Origin: JALOLV01 sp046295175
GTDB taxonomy: Bacteria > Bacteroidota > Bacteroidia > Cytophagales > Spirosomataceae
NCBI GenBank assembly: GCA_046295175.1
Contig: JBKBNY010000001.1
Span: 1,178,001-1,242,000, forward strand
Direction of reading: 5' to 3'
Length of the DNA stretch: 64,000 nucleotides
How positions within the stretch are numbered: position 1 is the stretch's first letter; each line of letters starts with the position of its first letter. Below are positions 9,359 to 17,793 of the stretch, piece by piece. The notes beneath the pieces were generated by a model that did no database searches, was not told the origin of the DNA, and was given only the letters and a program-made list of their open reading frames with translations. A program made the position numbers and the translations under genes.

Positions 9359-10093
9359 TTAAGTTGCTTTAATTTCGAGGGCTTCGCAGGCTCTACGAGC
9401 GGCTTCTTGCTCGGCTTTCTTCTTGTTCCAGCCGCCGCCCGTACTTACGGCATCGCCATTGACAGTTATTTGAGCCACAAATTCTTTGTAGTGGTGCTTT
9501 CCGTTTTCTTGAATAATCGAAAACTCAATCTTTTTACCTTCTTGCTGTGCCCAACTTAGTAGAATACTCTTGTAGTTGGTATTGGTTTGAATGACGGTAT
9601 CGAGGTCGAAATAATTAGCGATTAATTTATTCAGGATATACTTTCTTGTAAACCTAAAGCCTTTATCAAGATAAATCGCCCCGATGAGAGCCTCCATAGC
9701 GTCGCCATACATCGACGTACGGTTATGAGCTATTCGGTGACCATCAAACTCAACGAGTTTATCTAAGCCAATTTTTCGAGCTACTTGATTGAGAGATTCA
9801 CGATTGACAATCCGAGAACGGATTTCGGTAAGAAAACCTTCGTCTTTAAATGGATATTTTTTAAAGAGGTACTCAGCAATGACCATACCCAAAACAGAGT
9901 CACCGAGATATTCTAACCTTTCGTTAGATTCACGAAAACCACCAATGTTGGTTTCTTTTGAGGCAGAAGTATGCCTAAAAGCCAACTGATACAGCATCAG
10001 ATTGCTTGGTTTTTCGCCAACAATCAGCTCTACCGCTTTCTTAAATTCCTTTTCCTTGGAATCAGATTTGAAAAAACCCAGAATAAACAACAC
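9359..10093 (-). CDS. rnc: Ribonuclease III
   Basis: 244 residues starting at GTG 10093. The catalytic domain (about 10-160) holds the RNase III signature NERLEYLGDSVLG and the second acidic motif GDAMEALIGAIYLDKG, which supply the Mg-binding Glu/Asp residues. The C-terminal ~75 residues form a double-stranded RNA-binding domain ending in GGGWNKKKAEQEAARRACEAL. The enzyme cleaves dsRNA in rRNA maturation and mRNA turnover. In many Bacteroidota rnc follows fabF and acpP, as here (all minus strand, order acpP-fabF-rnc), supporting a conserved transcription unit. Confidence 0.96.
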   Translation of the reverse strand: MLFILGFFKSDSKEKEFKKAVELIVGEKPSNLMLYQLAFRHTSASKETNIGGFRESNERLEYLGDSVLGMVIAEYLFKKYPFKDEGFLTEIRSRIVNRESLNQVARKIGLDKLVEFDGHRIAHNRTSMYGDAMEALIGAIYLDKGFRFTRKYILNKLIANYFDLDTVIQTNTNYKSILLSWAQQEGKKIEFSIIQENGKHHYKEFVAQITVNGDAVSTGGGWNKKKAEQEAARRACEALEIKAT

Positions 10094-10257
10094 TTTCTAT
10101 TTACAAATGTACGAATGGACTGTCAACAAACTTTATTTGGGTCAGGGGATTGTACTATTATTCGGTTGAAGACTTATCAAAAATTGTAGATTTCAGTTTT
10201 TATAGCTTTACTCTATTTACTAAAATCTACAATCTCCGTATATCAACCTTCAATATA

Positions 10258-11505
10258 TTAAATCTTCTTGAATATCAATGTAGCGTTGTGACCTCCAAAG
10301 CCAAAGCAGTTACTCAACACAGCATTAATTTCACGTGCTTTTGCCTTATTTGGTGTCAAATCAATGCGAGAATCGAGAGATTCATCAACATTAAATAAAT
10401 TGATAGTTGGTGGTACGACTTGGTTCTGAATAGCCAAAATAGCCGCAACCGACTCAACTGCACCTGCCCCACCCAATAAATGACCTGTCATTGATTTGGT
10501 TGAGCTAATATTCATTTTATAAGTATGCTCACCGAAAAGTTGCTCAATGGCTTTGATTTCTTGCGGGTCTCCGAGCGGGGTCGAAGTACCATGCGTGTTG
10601 ATATAATCAATTTCTTCGGGTTGCATTCCAGCGTCTTCGAGTGCATCTTTCATCGAAAGATACGCACCGTAGCCATCTGGATGTGGGGCAGTGATGTGAT
10701 AGGCATCAGAAGAAAATCCTCCGCCAACTAATTCACAGTAAATTTTTGCTCCACGGGCTTTAGCGTGTTCGTATTCTTCAAGTACAATCGCCGCACCACC
10801 TTCGCCTAATACAAAACCATCACGGTCTTTGTCGTAAGGTCTTGAAGCTGTTGATGGGTCGTCGTTGCGTTCTGACAATGCTCTCAAACCATTGAAACCA
10901 CCAACACCTGCTTGCGTAACAGCCGCCTCAGAACCGCCCGTAACACAAGCGACGATACGACCCAAACGGATGTAGTTAAAAGCATCAATGATGGCGTTAT
11001 TGGTAGAAGCACACGCCGAAACCGTTACATAATTTGGTCCTCTTAGTCCGTACTTAATAGAAATCTGACCAGAGGCACTATCTGCAATCATTTTAGGGAT
11101 AAAAAACGGATTAAACTTTGGTGTGCCGTCTCCCGAACCGAAGTTAAGTACTTCTTCTTCAAAAGTCTTTAAACCACCAATACCCGAACCCCAAATAACT
11201 CCAATTTTATCTTTATTAACCGAATCTAAATCAAAGTTTGCATCTTTCATGGCTTCGTCGGCCACAACGATTGCATACTGAGTAAATAAATCCATTTTAC
11301 GAGCGTCTTGGCGAGGGATGAACTGCGTAACATCAAAACCCTTTACCTCACACGCAAACTGTGTTCTAAATTTAGTTGCATCAAATTTTGTGATTGGTGC
11401 AGCACCACTAACGCCATTTGACAGACCGTTCCAGAATTCTTCTACGGTATTACCGATGGGGGTCAATGCTCCTAACCCTGTTACAACTACTCGCTTTATT
11501 GCCAT
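10258..11505 (-). CDS. fabF: 3-oxoacyl-[ACP] synthase II
   Basis: 415 residues, full length for KAS II. The N-terminus RVVVTGLGALTPIGN is typical. The nucleophilic Cys is in TVSACAST (about residue 163), and the two catalytic histidines are in INTHGTSTPLGDP and KSMTGHLLGGAGAVE, giving the Cys-His-His triad. It condenses acyl-ACP with malonyl-ACP in fatty-acid elongation. It lies directly downstream of acpP and upstream of rnc on the same strand. Confidence 0.97.
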   Translation of the reverse strand: MAIKRVVVTGLGALTPIGNTVEEFWNGLSNGVSGAAPITKFDATKFRTQFACEVKGFDVTQFIPRQDARKMDLFTQYAIVVADEAMKDANFDLDSVNKDKIGVIWGSGIGGLKTFEEEVLNFGSGDGTPKFNPFFIPKMIADSASGQISIKYGLRGPNYVTVSACASTNNAIIDAFNYIRLGRIVACVTGGSEAAVTQAGVGGFNGLRALSERNDDPSTASRPYDKDRDGFVLGEGGAAIVLEEYEHAKARGAKIYCELVGGGFSSDAYHITAPHPDGYGAYLSMKDALEDAGMQPEEIDYINTHGTSTPLGDPQEIKAIEQLFGEHTYKMNISSTKSMTGHLLGGAGAVESVAAILAIQNQVVPPTINLFNVDESLDSRIDLTPNKAKAREINAVLSNCFGFGGHNATLIFKKI

Positions 11506-11522
11506 AGATTTTTTTGAGTTTG

Positions 11523-11587
11523 AAGTTTCAAGTTTAGAGTTTCGAGTGCTGAATTAACAAGAAACCCGAAACCTAAAACTCGAAACT
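11523..11587. repeat. Dispersed hairpin repeat, GTTTTAGGTTTC family, copy 2
   Basis: Lies in the acpP-fabF gap. AGTTTCAAGTTTAGAGTTTCGAG on the left can pair with GAAACCTAAAACTCGAAACT on the right. It shares GAAACCTAAAAC with the copy at 6598-6666 and TTTAGAGTTTC with the copy at 15460-15523. Confidence 0.6.
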
Positions 11588-11593
11588 AAAAAA

Positions 11594-11830
11594 TTACTTA
11601 GCGTTGTCTTCCAAGTAAGTGATTGCCTGACCAACTGTTTGGATGTTCTCAGCTTGGTCATCTGGAATAGAAACGTTAAATTCTTTTTCAAATTCCATTA
11701 TCAACTCTACTGTATCCAATGAATCTGCTCCTAAATCTGCTGTGAATGAAGCTTCTGGAGTTACTTCTGACTCATCTACACCGAGTTTTTCAACGATGAT
11801 TTTCTTTACTTTACTTGCAATATCTGACAT
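11594..11830 (-). CDS. acpP: Acyl carrier protein
   Basis: 78 residues from the ATG at 11830; the frame extends upstream but MSDIASKVKKIIVEKLGV is the normal ACP start. Ser37 in GADSLDTVE is the 4'-phosphopantetheine attachment site, set in the conserved acidic four-helix fold. It carries growing acyl chains for fatty-acid and lipid A synthesis. It is followed on the same strand by fabF. Confidence 0.97.
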   Translation of the reverse strand: MSDIASKVKKIIVEKLGVDESEVTPEASFTADLGADSLDTVELIMEFEKEFNVSIPDDQAENIQTVGQAITYLEDNAK

Positions 11831-12068
11831 TTTAGACAGTAGTTTGGTGAAAAACAGTTGCAAAGAAAGGGGTTTTTAAGGAAAACAACAAAAACCATTA
11901 AATTTTTTTGGTTGGAGAATTGTTCCGACATTTGTAAGACCGACTAACGAATCACCACTTTTAGAGCTTTTTTTAATATAATGTTTCGATTAATGTGGCT
12001 TTAGTAAATCATTTGATTCGTTTTTTGTTAAAATAAAAGTTTTATTAAAATTTTAAAAATACTTCAAA

Positions 12069-12881
12069 GTGTTGAATATCAATCGTTTAAAAAATCAAGA
12101 TTCGGGCAGTTTTTTTCTGATTGCCGGCCCTTGCGTAGTTGAGGGGCGAGATATGGCTCTCGAAATCGCCGAAAAAGTAAAAGCCATCACCGACCGTTTG
12201 CAGATTCCATATATTTTTAAAGCATCGTACCGCAAAGCCAATCGTACTAAATTGGACTCATTTACGGGTATCGGCGACGAGTTGGCTTTAGGAATCTTGA
12301 AAGAAGTGGGCAACACATTTGATTTGCCAACCACAACCGACATCCACGAGTCTGAAGAAGCAGCTTTGGCCGCTCAATATGTAGATGTTTTGCAGATACC
12401 TGCGTTTTTATGTCGTCAGACTGAGTTATTGGTTGCGGCAGCTAAAACTGGTAAAGCAATCAATGTAAAAAAGGGGCAATTTATGCACGGTTCGGGGATG
12501 GGTTTTGCAGTCGAGAAAGTAAAAGCAGTTAACCCAGATGCCGAGGTGTTTTTGACGGATAGAGGAAATTCGTTTGGATACTCTGATATTGTAGTTGATT
12601 ATCGTAATATCCCCGAAATGAAAGCATTTAATGTGCCTGTGGTAATGGATTGTACGCATTCGCTGCAACAACCTAATCAGTCATCGGGTGTGACGGGTGG
12701 CAAACCAGCACTAATTGAAACCATTGCAAAAGCAGCGATTGCAACCGGTGCTGACGGAATATTTATAGAAACGCACCCTAATCCAGCCGTTGCGAAATCC
12801 GACGGAGCAAATATGCTGGCATTGGATAAACTCGAAGGACTTTTAGAAAAATTATTGAGAGTGAGAGAGGCTGTGAGATAA
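12069..12881 (+). CDS. kdsA: 3-deoxy-8-phosphooctulonate synthase (KDO-8-P synthase)
   Basis: 270 residues. It has the family landmarks IAGPCVVE, FKASYRKANRTKLDSFTG, TTTDIHESEEA, DVLQIPAFLCRQTEL, KGQFMHG and TDRGNSFGYSDIVVDYR. It condenses phosphoenolpyruvate with arabinose-5-phosphate to make KDO-8-phosphate for the lipopolysaccharide core, so the cell has LPS. No ATG is available near the N-terminus; a GTG at 12069 or the TTG next to it is the likely start. It stands alone, divergent from acpP, and probably shares the tRNA-Gln hairpin as a terminator. Confidence 0.96.
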   Translation: MLNINRLKNQDSGSFFLIAGPCVVEGRDMALEIAEKVKAITDRLQIPYIFKASYRKANRTKLDSFTGIGDELALGILKEVGNTFDLPTTTDIHESEEAALAAQYVDVLQIPAFLCRQTELLVAAAKTGKAINVKKGQFMHGSGMGFAVEKVKAVNPDAEVFLTDRGNSFGYSDIVVDYRNIPEMKAFNVPVVMDCTHSLQQPNQSSGVTGGKPALIETIAKAAIATGADGIFIETHPNPAVAKSDGANMLALDKLEGLLEKLLRVREAVR

Positions 12882-12966
12882 TCCAGCCTTTTTTCTTACT
12901 TTTTGCTATCACGGATATTTCCCGACAACAAAATTTACCCCGTATCGCCCATCGACACAAAACAAA

Positions 12967-13000
12967 AAAGGTAACTACTTGATTATCAAATAGTTACCTT
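12967..13000. terminator. Terminator downstream of tRNA-Gln
   Basis: AAGGTAACTA pairs with TAGTTACCTT around a 13-14-base loop and is followed on the minus strand by a run of T. It starts ten bases past the mature 3' end of the tRNA. It may also stop readthrough from kdsA. Confidence 0.8.
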
Positions 13001-13009
13001 TCGATGTTG

Positions 13010-13080
13010 TTGGTCTGCAAGGATTCGAACCCTGACTAAAAGAACCAAAATCTTCTGTGCTACCATTACACAACAGACCA
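13010..13080 (-). tRNA. tRNA-Gln (anticodon TTG)
   Basis: Read on the minus strand the 71-base sequence folds into a cloverleaf. The acceptor stem is TGGTCTG/CAGACCA, the anticodon stem GAAGA/TCTTT encloses the loop TTTTGGT, which gives anticodon TTG, and the T-arm contains GGTTCGAATCC. The CCA end is not encoded. A TAATTTTG promoter match lies 18 bp upstream. Confidence 0.93.
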
Positions 13081-13097
13081 ATCCGTGAATGTGGGTG

Positions 13098-13105
13098 CAA
13101 AATTA
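13098..13105 (-). promoter_or_regulatory. Candidate -7 promoter element for tRNA-Gln
   Basis: Minus-strand TAATTTTG fits TAnnTTTG and lies 18 bp before the tRNA 5' end, a plausible distance for a short leader. Confidence 0.5.
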
Positions 13106-13306
13106 AGGCTTTTAATAAAACGATGCAAGTACCTCGACGAAAAAAAGTTATTTTTTTTTGAAATCCCTCGTTCATACAAAAACTCATCCCAAATTTTATT
13201 GACCTTAAATTAGAGTTCGATTAATTTTTGAATCATTATCCTAAAAAAATCCAAAAAATATTTGACTGTATGAGTTTTATACATAATTTTACGATGTTTT
13301 ACTCCT

Positions 13307-13322
13307 ACTTGTCTATACAAGT
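13307..13322. promoter_or_regulatory. Candidate operator for the GntR/HutC regulator
   Basis: ACTTGTCTATACAAGT is a near-perfect 16-bp palindrome containing the GTnTAnAC core recognised by HutC-subfamily GntR proteins. The only GntR gene in the window starts 200 bp downstream, so autoregulation is likely. Confidence 0.55.
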
Positions 13323-13449
13323 GGCATCCAGAGATTTTCATTATTGAACTAATAAAGATTTTCTCCCTGCCAAACACAGGGTAATTCATCATAGGTTAAA
13401 GTATTTTCGTCACGGAAAGGCATTCGGGAGTCCTGAATGTCTTTTTTTT

Positions 13450-13510
13450 AACCCCTATCCCCTAAAGGGGTAATCGTAGCATCTAAAACTCCCCTTTAGG
13501 GGTTGGGGGT
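13450..13510. repeat. Palindromic repeat, CCCCTAAAGGGG family, upstream of gntR
   Basis: ACCCCTATCCCCTAAAGGGG at the left pairs with CCCCTTTAGGGGTTGGGGGT at the right across a 20-base centre. A related element in the same orientation lies just downstream of the same gene (14238-14300). Confidence 0.75.
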
Positions 13511-13522
13511 AGCTTTTAGTTT

Positions 13523-14233
13523 ATGAAAACACCTCTTTACCGACAAATACAAGCAAGCCTAAAAGAGAAAATTACTTCGGGCTTTTATCCAGAAGGAGGG
13601 CTAATCCCTTCTGAAAACGACCTATGCACCGAATTTAATGCTACCCGCATGACCGTTAGGCAGGCTCTCAACGAATTGGTCAAAGAAGGTTATATCACAC
13701 GTCAGCACGGTAAAGGAAGTATCGTTTCGGCAATTCGCAAATCACTCGGGTTGTTATCGCTAAAAGGGTGGACAGAGGTTGTTGGAGCAAGCGATAGACA
13801 CGGAAAAACGGTTATTCTCGAAAATCCTAATATCAAAAAAATAGAAGAACCCATCTTCAAACACTTGCTCGATATAGAATCTCATTCTGAATTTATATTT
13901 TTGAAAAGGCTCCGTTTTGTAGAAGATGTGCCTGTGATGCTCGAAGAAACGTACATCCCGAACGAGGAACTTCCCAATTTTACATCCGAACCATTTGTTG
14001 AGGGTTCGCTTTTCAGAACACTCTTTATGCGATACCAAGTTGATGTAAATGGCATGACCCAAGAGGTAAGGGCCATTGGTGCCGATAAAGAAGTAACAAA
14101 CTTATTGAAATTAAAAGCAAAATCACCAGTTTTGCATATCCTTAGAAGATACAATACCTCACGAGAGGGTTTCTATCTATACAGTTCTATTTATTGTAAT
14201 ACCGAAAAATACGCAATAAGTAGCTTTAACTAA
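13523..14233 (+). CDS. GntR-family (HutC subfamily) transcriptional regulator
   Basis: 236 residues. The N-terminal winged helix-turn-helix (about 1-70) has PLYRQIQASLKEKI, LIPSENDLCTEF, MTVRQALNELVKEGYI and RQHGKGSIV, the GntR signature. The C-terminal domain (about 85-230) is a UTRA ligand-binding fold (FLKRLRFVEDVPVMLEETYI), which binds small molecules, often sugar phosphates or amino-acid derivatives, in HutC-type regulators. It is followed 74 bp later on the same strand by a Gfo/Idh/MocA dehydrogenase, the obvious target. Copies of the same palindromic repeat lie on both sides of the gene. Confidence 0.9.
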   Translation: MKTPLYRQIQASLKEKITSGFYPEGGLIPSENDLCTEFNATRMTVRQALNELVKEGYITRQHGKGSIVSAIRKSLGLLSLKGWTEVVGASDRHGKTVILENPNIKKIEEPIFKHLLDIESHSEFIFLKRLRFVEDVPVMLEETYIPNEELPNFTSEPFVEGSLFRTLFMRYQVDVNGMTQEVRAIGADKEVTNLLKLKAKSPVLHILRRYNTSREGFYLYSSIYCNTEKYAISSFN

Positions 14234-14237
14234 GCAA

Positions 14238-14300
14238 AACCCCTAACCCCAGAGGGGTACTTTATAACCTATTAAAACACCCCCCGCTGGGGTTGGGGGT
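14238..14300. repeat. Palindromic repeat, CCCC..GGGG family, downstream of gntR
   Basis: AACCCCTAACCCCAGAGGGG pairs with CCCCGCTGGGGTTGGGGGT across a ~25-base AT-rich centre. It fills the gap between the GntR gene and the dehydrogenase and is related to 13450-13510. Confidence 0.75.
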
Positions 14301-14307
14301 TTGAGAT

Positions 14308-15453
14308 ATGAACAAAATTAAAGTAGCCGTAGTTGGAACGGGTTTTATCGGGCCTGCACATATTGAGGCTCTACGACGTTTACCAAACATCGAAGTAACT
14401 GCACTTTGCGAGGCCAATATCGAATTGGCAACCGAAAAAGCGAAACAATTAGGTATTGAGCGTCCGTGTGTTTTTGATGACATGCTCAAGATGGAAGACA
14501 TAACGGCAGTACACGTTTGTACGCCTAACTTCTTGCATTATTCGCAGTCGAAAGCAGCTTTATTGGCTGGGAAGCACGTGATTTGTGAGAAACCTTTGGC
14601 TACTAAAATCGAAGAGGCCGAAGAATTGGTGAGTCTTGCAGCTCAGACAGGCTTGGTCAATGCGGTTCACTTCAATTTACGTTACTATCCGATGGTTCGC
14701 CAGATGCGTACCATGCGTGAAAAGGGCGATTTGGGCGAAATCTACTCGATTTTGGGTTCTTACTTACAAGATTGGTTGTTTTTACAGACAGACTATAACT
14801 GGCGTTTGGAACCAGATAAATCGGGAGATTCGCGTGCAATTGCCGATATTGGTTCGCACTTATTGGATGCCACCGAGTATATCACAGGTCTCAAGGTTGT
14901 TGAGGTAATGGCCGATTTCAATACAGTTCACAAAACTCGTTTGAAGCCATTGAAACCAATCGAAACGTATTCGGGCAAAATGCTTACAGCCGATGATTAT
15001 GCCGAAGTACCTATCAATACCGAAGACCACGCAACGGTTCTTTTGCGTTTTGATAACGGCAACAAAGGTAGCGTAACAGTTAGCCAAGTGGCTGCTGGTC
15101 GCAAAAACCGCTTGAACATCGAGATTTCGGGTTCTAAAGCCAATTTTGAGTGGTGTTCTGAGCGTCCGAACGAAATGTGGATTGGTCGCCGCGAAAAATC
15201 AAACGAGCAATTGATGAAAGACCCATCGTTATTCTACCGCGAAGCTACGAGCTTGATTAGTTTTCCGGGTGGACACAACGAGGGTTTCCCAGATACATCG
15301 AAACAATTATTCAAAGAGGTTTATGCGGCAATCGCCGAAGGCAAGCAGCCAGAAAACCCTACATTCCCGACGTTTGCGGATGGTTTGCGTGAATTATTGA
15401 TTTGCGAACGTATCATCGAGAGTCATCGTAAACAAGCTTGGGTAAAAATCTAA
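14308..15453 (+). CDS. Gfo/Idh/MocA-family oxidoreductase
   Basis: 381 residues. The Rossmann N-terminal half has VAVVGTGFIGPAHIEALRR (dinucleotide-binding loop), AVHVCTPNFLHY and HVICEKPLAT, where the EKP Lys is the usual catalytic residue. The C-terminal half is the family's beta-sheet substrate domain, including DIGSHLLDATEYITG, whose Asp and His are typical catalytic neighbours. Members oxidise or reduce sugars and inositols with NAD(P). The GntR/HutC gene directly upstream suggests control by a sugar-type ligand. The exact substrate cannot be read from sequence. Confidence 0.9.
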   Translation: MNKIKVAVVGTGFIGPAHIEALRRLPNIEVTALCEANIELATEKAKQLGIERPCVFDDMLKMEDITAVHVCTPNFLHYSQSKAALLAGKHVICEKPLATKIEEAEELVSLAAQTGLVNAVHFNLRYYPMVRQMRTMREKGDLGEIYSILGSYLQDWLFLQTDYNWRLEPDKSGDSRAIADIGSHLLDATEYITGLKVVEVMADFNTVHKTRLKPLKPIETYSGKMLTADDYAEVPINTEDHATVLLRFDNGNKGSVTVSQVAAGRKNRLNIEISGSKANFEWCSERPNEMWIGRREKSNEQLMKDPSLFYREATSLISFPGGHNEGFPDTSKQLFKEVYAAIAEGKQPENPTFPTFADGLRELLICERIIESHRKQAWVKI

Positions 15454-15459
15454 TATTAG

Positions 15460-15523
15460 GTTTTAGGTTTAGAGTTTCGGGTTGATTGATTAGATTTTAA
15501 TCTTTAACTTGAAACTCTAAACC
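15460..15523. repeat. Dispersed hairpin repeat, GTTTTAGGTTTC family, copy 3
   Basis: GGTTTAGAGTTTC at 15466-15478 pairs perfectly with GAAACTCTAAACC at 15511-15523, right after the dehydrogenase stop. It may act as a terminator or mRNA-end hairpin. Confidence 0.65.
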
Positions 15524-15541
15524 GTAATCTTGAAAATTATA

Positions 15542-16276
15542 ATGACACAGGACTTACAAAAACATCTACGCAACATACTCTTCATCGACATCGAAACGGT
15601 GTCGCAATACAGCGATTACGAACAGCTTCCCGAACGTCTCCAAAAATTATGGGATAAAAAAGCTCAAAACCTTAAAAACGACCAATACATTGGCTCAGAC
15701 CAATTGTATTTCGACCGTGCGGCTATCTATTCTGAGTTTGGGAAGGTACTTTGTATCAGTTTTGGCGGAATCTTCTGGAACGACGAAGACAAAATGTGTT
15801 TTAGGGTGAAGTCTATCATTGATGATGACGAAAAATCGGTACTGAATCAGTTTAAAACGGTTGTAGAAAAACACAAAGCCAAAGGAAGCCTAATGCTATG
15901 TGCTCATAACGGAAAAGAGTTCGATTTTCCGTATTTGTGCCGAAGAATGTTGGTAAATGGTATTGATATTCCGCAAGTTTTGCAGATTCAGGGTAAAAAA
16001 CCGTGGGAGATTCACCACATCGACACGATGGATTTATGGAAGTTTGGCGATTACAAGCACTTTACTTCGCTCGATTTGTTGGCGGCTATTTTTGATATTC
16101 CGAGTAGTAAGTCCGAAATCAGTGGCGAAGACGTAAATCATACGTATCATATCGAGCATAAACTCTCCAAAATTCAGCGTTATTGCCGCCAAGATGTTGT
16201 GGTTTTGGCTCAATTATACCTCAAAATGAATAATTTACCCCTCATCGAAGAAGATTGGATTGAGGTGGTGGATTGA
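15542..16276 (+). CDS. Predicted 3'-5' exonuclease (PolB exonuclease-like)
   Basis: 244 residues from the ATG at 15542; the TTG four codons earlier is less likely. The protein is an RNase H-fold exonuclease of the DNA_pol_B_exo2 type. FIDIETVS supplies the first acidic pair (DxE), CAHNGKEFDFPYLCRR the second motif and YCRQDVVVLAQLYLKM the last Asp. These match the DEDD metal-binding scheme. It has no polymerase domain. Its role, presumably DNA or RNA end processing, is not defined by context. Confidence 0.85.
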   Translation: MTQDLQKHLRNILFIDIETVSQYSDYEQLPERLQKLWDKKAQNLKNDQYIGSDQLYFDRAAIYSEFGKVLCISFGGIFWNDEDKMCFRVKSIIDDDEKSVLNQFKTVVEKHKAKGSLMLCAHNGKEFDFPYLCRRMLVNGIDIPQVLQIQGKKPWEIHHIDTMDLWKFGDYKHFTSLDLLAAIFDIPSSKSEISGEDVNHTYHIEHKLSKIQRYCRQDVVVLAQLYLKMNNLPLIEEDWIEVVD

Positions 16277-16472
16277 TGATTCGAGCTAAAAATGAGATAA
16301 ATTTCAGAACCGCAGATGACGCAGACAATGAAATTTAACGCTGATTTTCACCGATTTTATTAAGATTATCATCAATTTTTCTAAGAGAATATTCGTGCAA
16401 TTCGGAGTACTCGAATAATTCTACATAATTGTTTACTTAAACAGGTTTCTGAAAAAACACTTAAAAGTAGTT

Positions 16473-17675
16473 CTACTCATCCAAAATACTTTCTTCCATC
16501 GAAGTCTTACGAGTATCGCCGTGCATAATAGCCGTCAGGTCTCTGATGTTATAAACCGTTCGGTTATAGCGATTGCTCAGTAGAATTATCACAAAATCTT
16601 CTCTTAAATCAAAAAACATAATAGTATTGTAGCCTTTCCACCAGCCTGTGTGATAAACGTAATCGGTTTGTTGTTGAGCATTGACCCAAAGGCGAAATCC
16701 GTAACCGTAATTTCGTAAGCCTGGATGCTCAAAACTACGTGGCGTGTACATTTCTCGAAGCGATTCTTTTGTCAAGACTTTGGCATCTCTAAGACCCTGA
16801 TACCATTTCAGAAGGTCTTTGGTTGTCGAATAAACGCCTTTATCACCCGTAACGTCATCGTACCAATCTTTGACAAGCGGACGACCAAATTGATAGCCTT
16901 TGGTACGATTGATATTGAGCGAATCATTCTTAGAGGTTATCACAAAAGTATCTTTCATACCAAGCGGCAAAAAGATATTCTGACGCATGTACGCTTCAAA
17001 ACTCTGATTGGTTACTTTCTCGACAATAGCCGCCAAAATTGCGTAATTGGTATTGTTGTAACTAAAAAAGTGGTCAGGAAGATTGAACATCGGTGGAGTC
17101 GGATTGGCCGATGCAAACCACGCCATGATGTCTTGGTTGGATGGATATTTATCGTTTTGCCTTACAAATTTATCGAAAGTGTATTGATAAAATGGTAATC
17201 CTGAACGGTGGCAAAGCAAACTACGGATTGTAACACCATCGTACGGGAAATTCGGATAATAATCTTTTACCGTATTATCGAGCCCGATTTTACCTTGTTC
17301 GGCGAGTTTCATGGTAGCCACAGCCGTAAAAGTCTTTGAAAGCGAGGCCAATTGAAATTTTGAATCGGGTGTATTTTTGATTGTATCTTCAAAATTGGCG
17401 TATCCGTAAGCATCTTCAAACACCACGACGTCTTTTTGGGCAATTAGCACCGAGCCATTGAACCCTTCAAAGACCTTTTTTATCATTACCTGCTCAATCT
17501 CTTTAGCTTTTTTATCGGCATTGATTTCTTTACGAATCTTCTCAATCTTTTTGCGAATAGCGGCACTGTCAACTTTACCAGTTAGCCAATTGGTATTATT
17601 TGAGGAGTTTTGACAAGCGAGAATTAGAAAAAAAGACGCAATAGAAAGGCAAAGAAACAATTTTGAGGCTCTCAC
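16473..17675 (-). CDS. Serine hydrolase, class C beta-lactamase/penicillin-binding fold, lipoprotein
   Basis: 400 residues from a GTG at 17675. The frame stays open to 17792, but the chosen start places a lipoprotein signal at the N-terminus (LFLCLSIASFFLILAC) and lies 44 bp after a TACCTTTG promoter match at 17719-17726. Active-site motifs are SLSK (SxxK nucleophile), YNN in FSYNNTNYAI (YxN) and HTG in YHTGWWKGYN in place of KTG. That third motif is typical of esterase- or peptidase-like relatives rather than true beta-lactamases. It probably acts in the periplasm on peptides or esters. Confidence 0.88.
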   Translation of the reverse strand: MRASKLFLCLSIASFFLILACQNSSNNTNWLTGKVDSAAIRKKIEKIRKEINADKKAKEIEQVMIKKVFEGFNGSVLIAQKDVVVFEDAYGYANFEDTIKNTPDSKFQLASLSKTFTAVATMKLAEQGKIGLDNTVKDYYPNFPYDGVTIRSLLCHRSGLPFYQYTFDKFVRQNDKYPSNQDIMAWFASANPTPPMFNLPDHFFSYNNTNYAILAAIVEKVTNQSFEAYMRQNIFLPLGMKDTFVITSKNDSLNINRTKGYQFGRPLVKDWYDDVTGDKGVYSTTKDLLKWYQGLRDAKVLTKESLREMYTPRSFEHPGLRNYGYGFRLWVNAQQQTDYVYHTGWWKGYNTIMFFDLREDFVIILLSNRYNRTVYNIRDLTAIMHGDTRKTSMEESILDE

Positions 17676-17718
17676 AGTATTCGACACACAATTTTTGAAT
17701 AAAACAACGATTCCGTTG

Positions 17719-17726
17719 CAAAGGTA
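17719..17726 (-). promoter_or_regulatory. Candidate -7 promoter element for the serine hydrolase gene
   Basis: Minus-strand TACCTTTG fits TAnnTTTG. Its position rules out the long upstream extension of the frame (to 17792) and supports the GTG start at 17675. Confidence 0.5.
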
Positions 17727-17793
17727 ACAAAAAACACGCAAACGAGTTGGAAACTCTATCACCAATTCATAAATTAGACAAAAAATTGACAAA

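Larger units (their letters stand above)
13106..13522. other. Gene-free region upstream of the GntR regulator
   Basis: About 420 bp without a credible gene. It contains the candidate operator at 13307-13322 and the palindromic repeat at 13450-13510. A 60-codon minus-strand frame at 13210-13392 looks like chance. Confidence 0.5.

Noticed and set aside
13210..13392. 60-codon minus-strand frame
   Set aside because: Low complexity, AT-rich and overlaps the candidate GntR operator; no similarity recognised.
17676..17792. N-terminal extension of the serine hydrolase to 17792
   Set aside because: It would overlap the promoter match at 17719-17726 and push the lipoprotein signal 40 residues into the chain.
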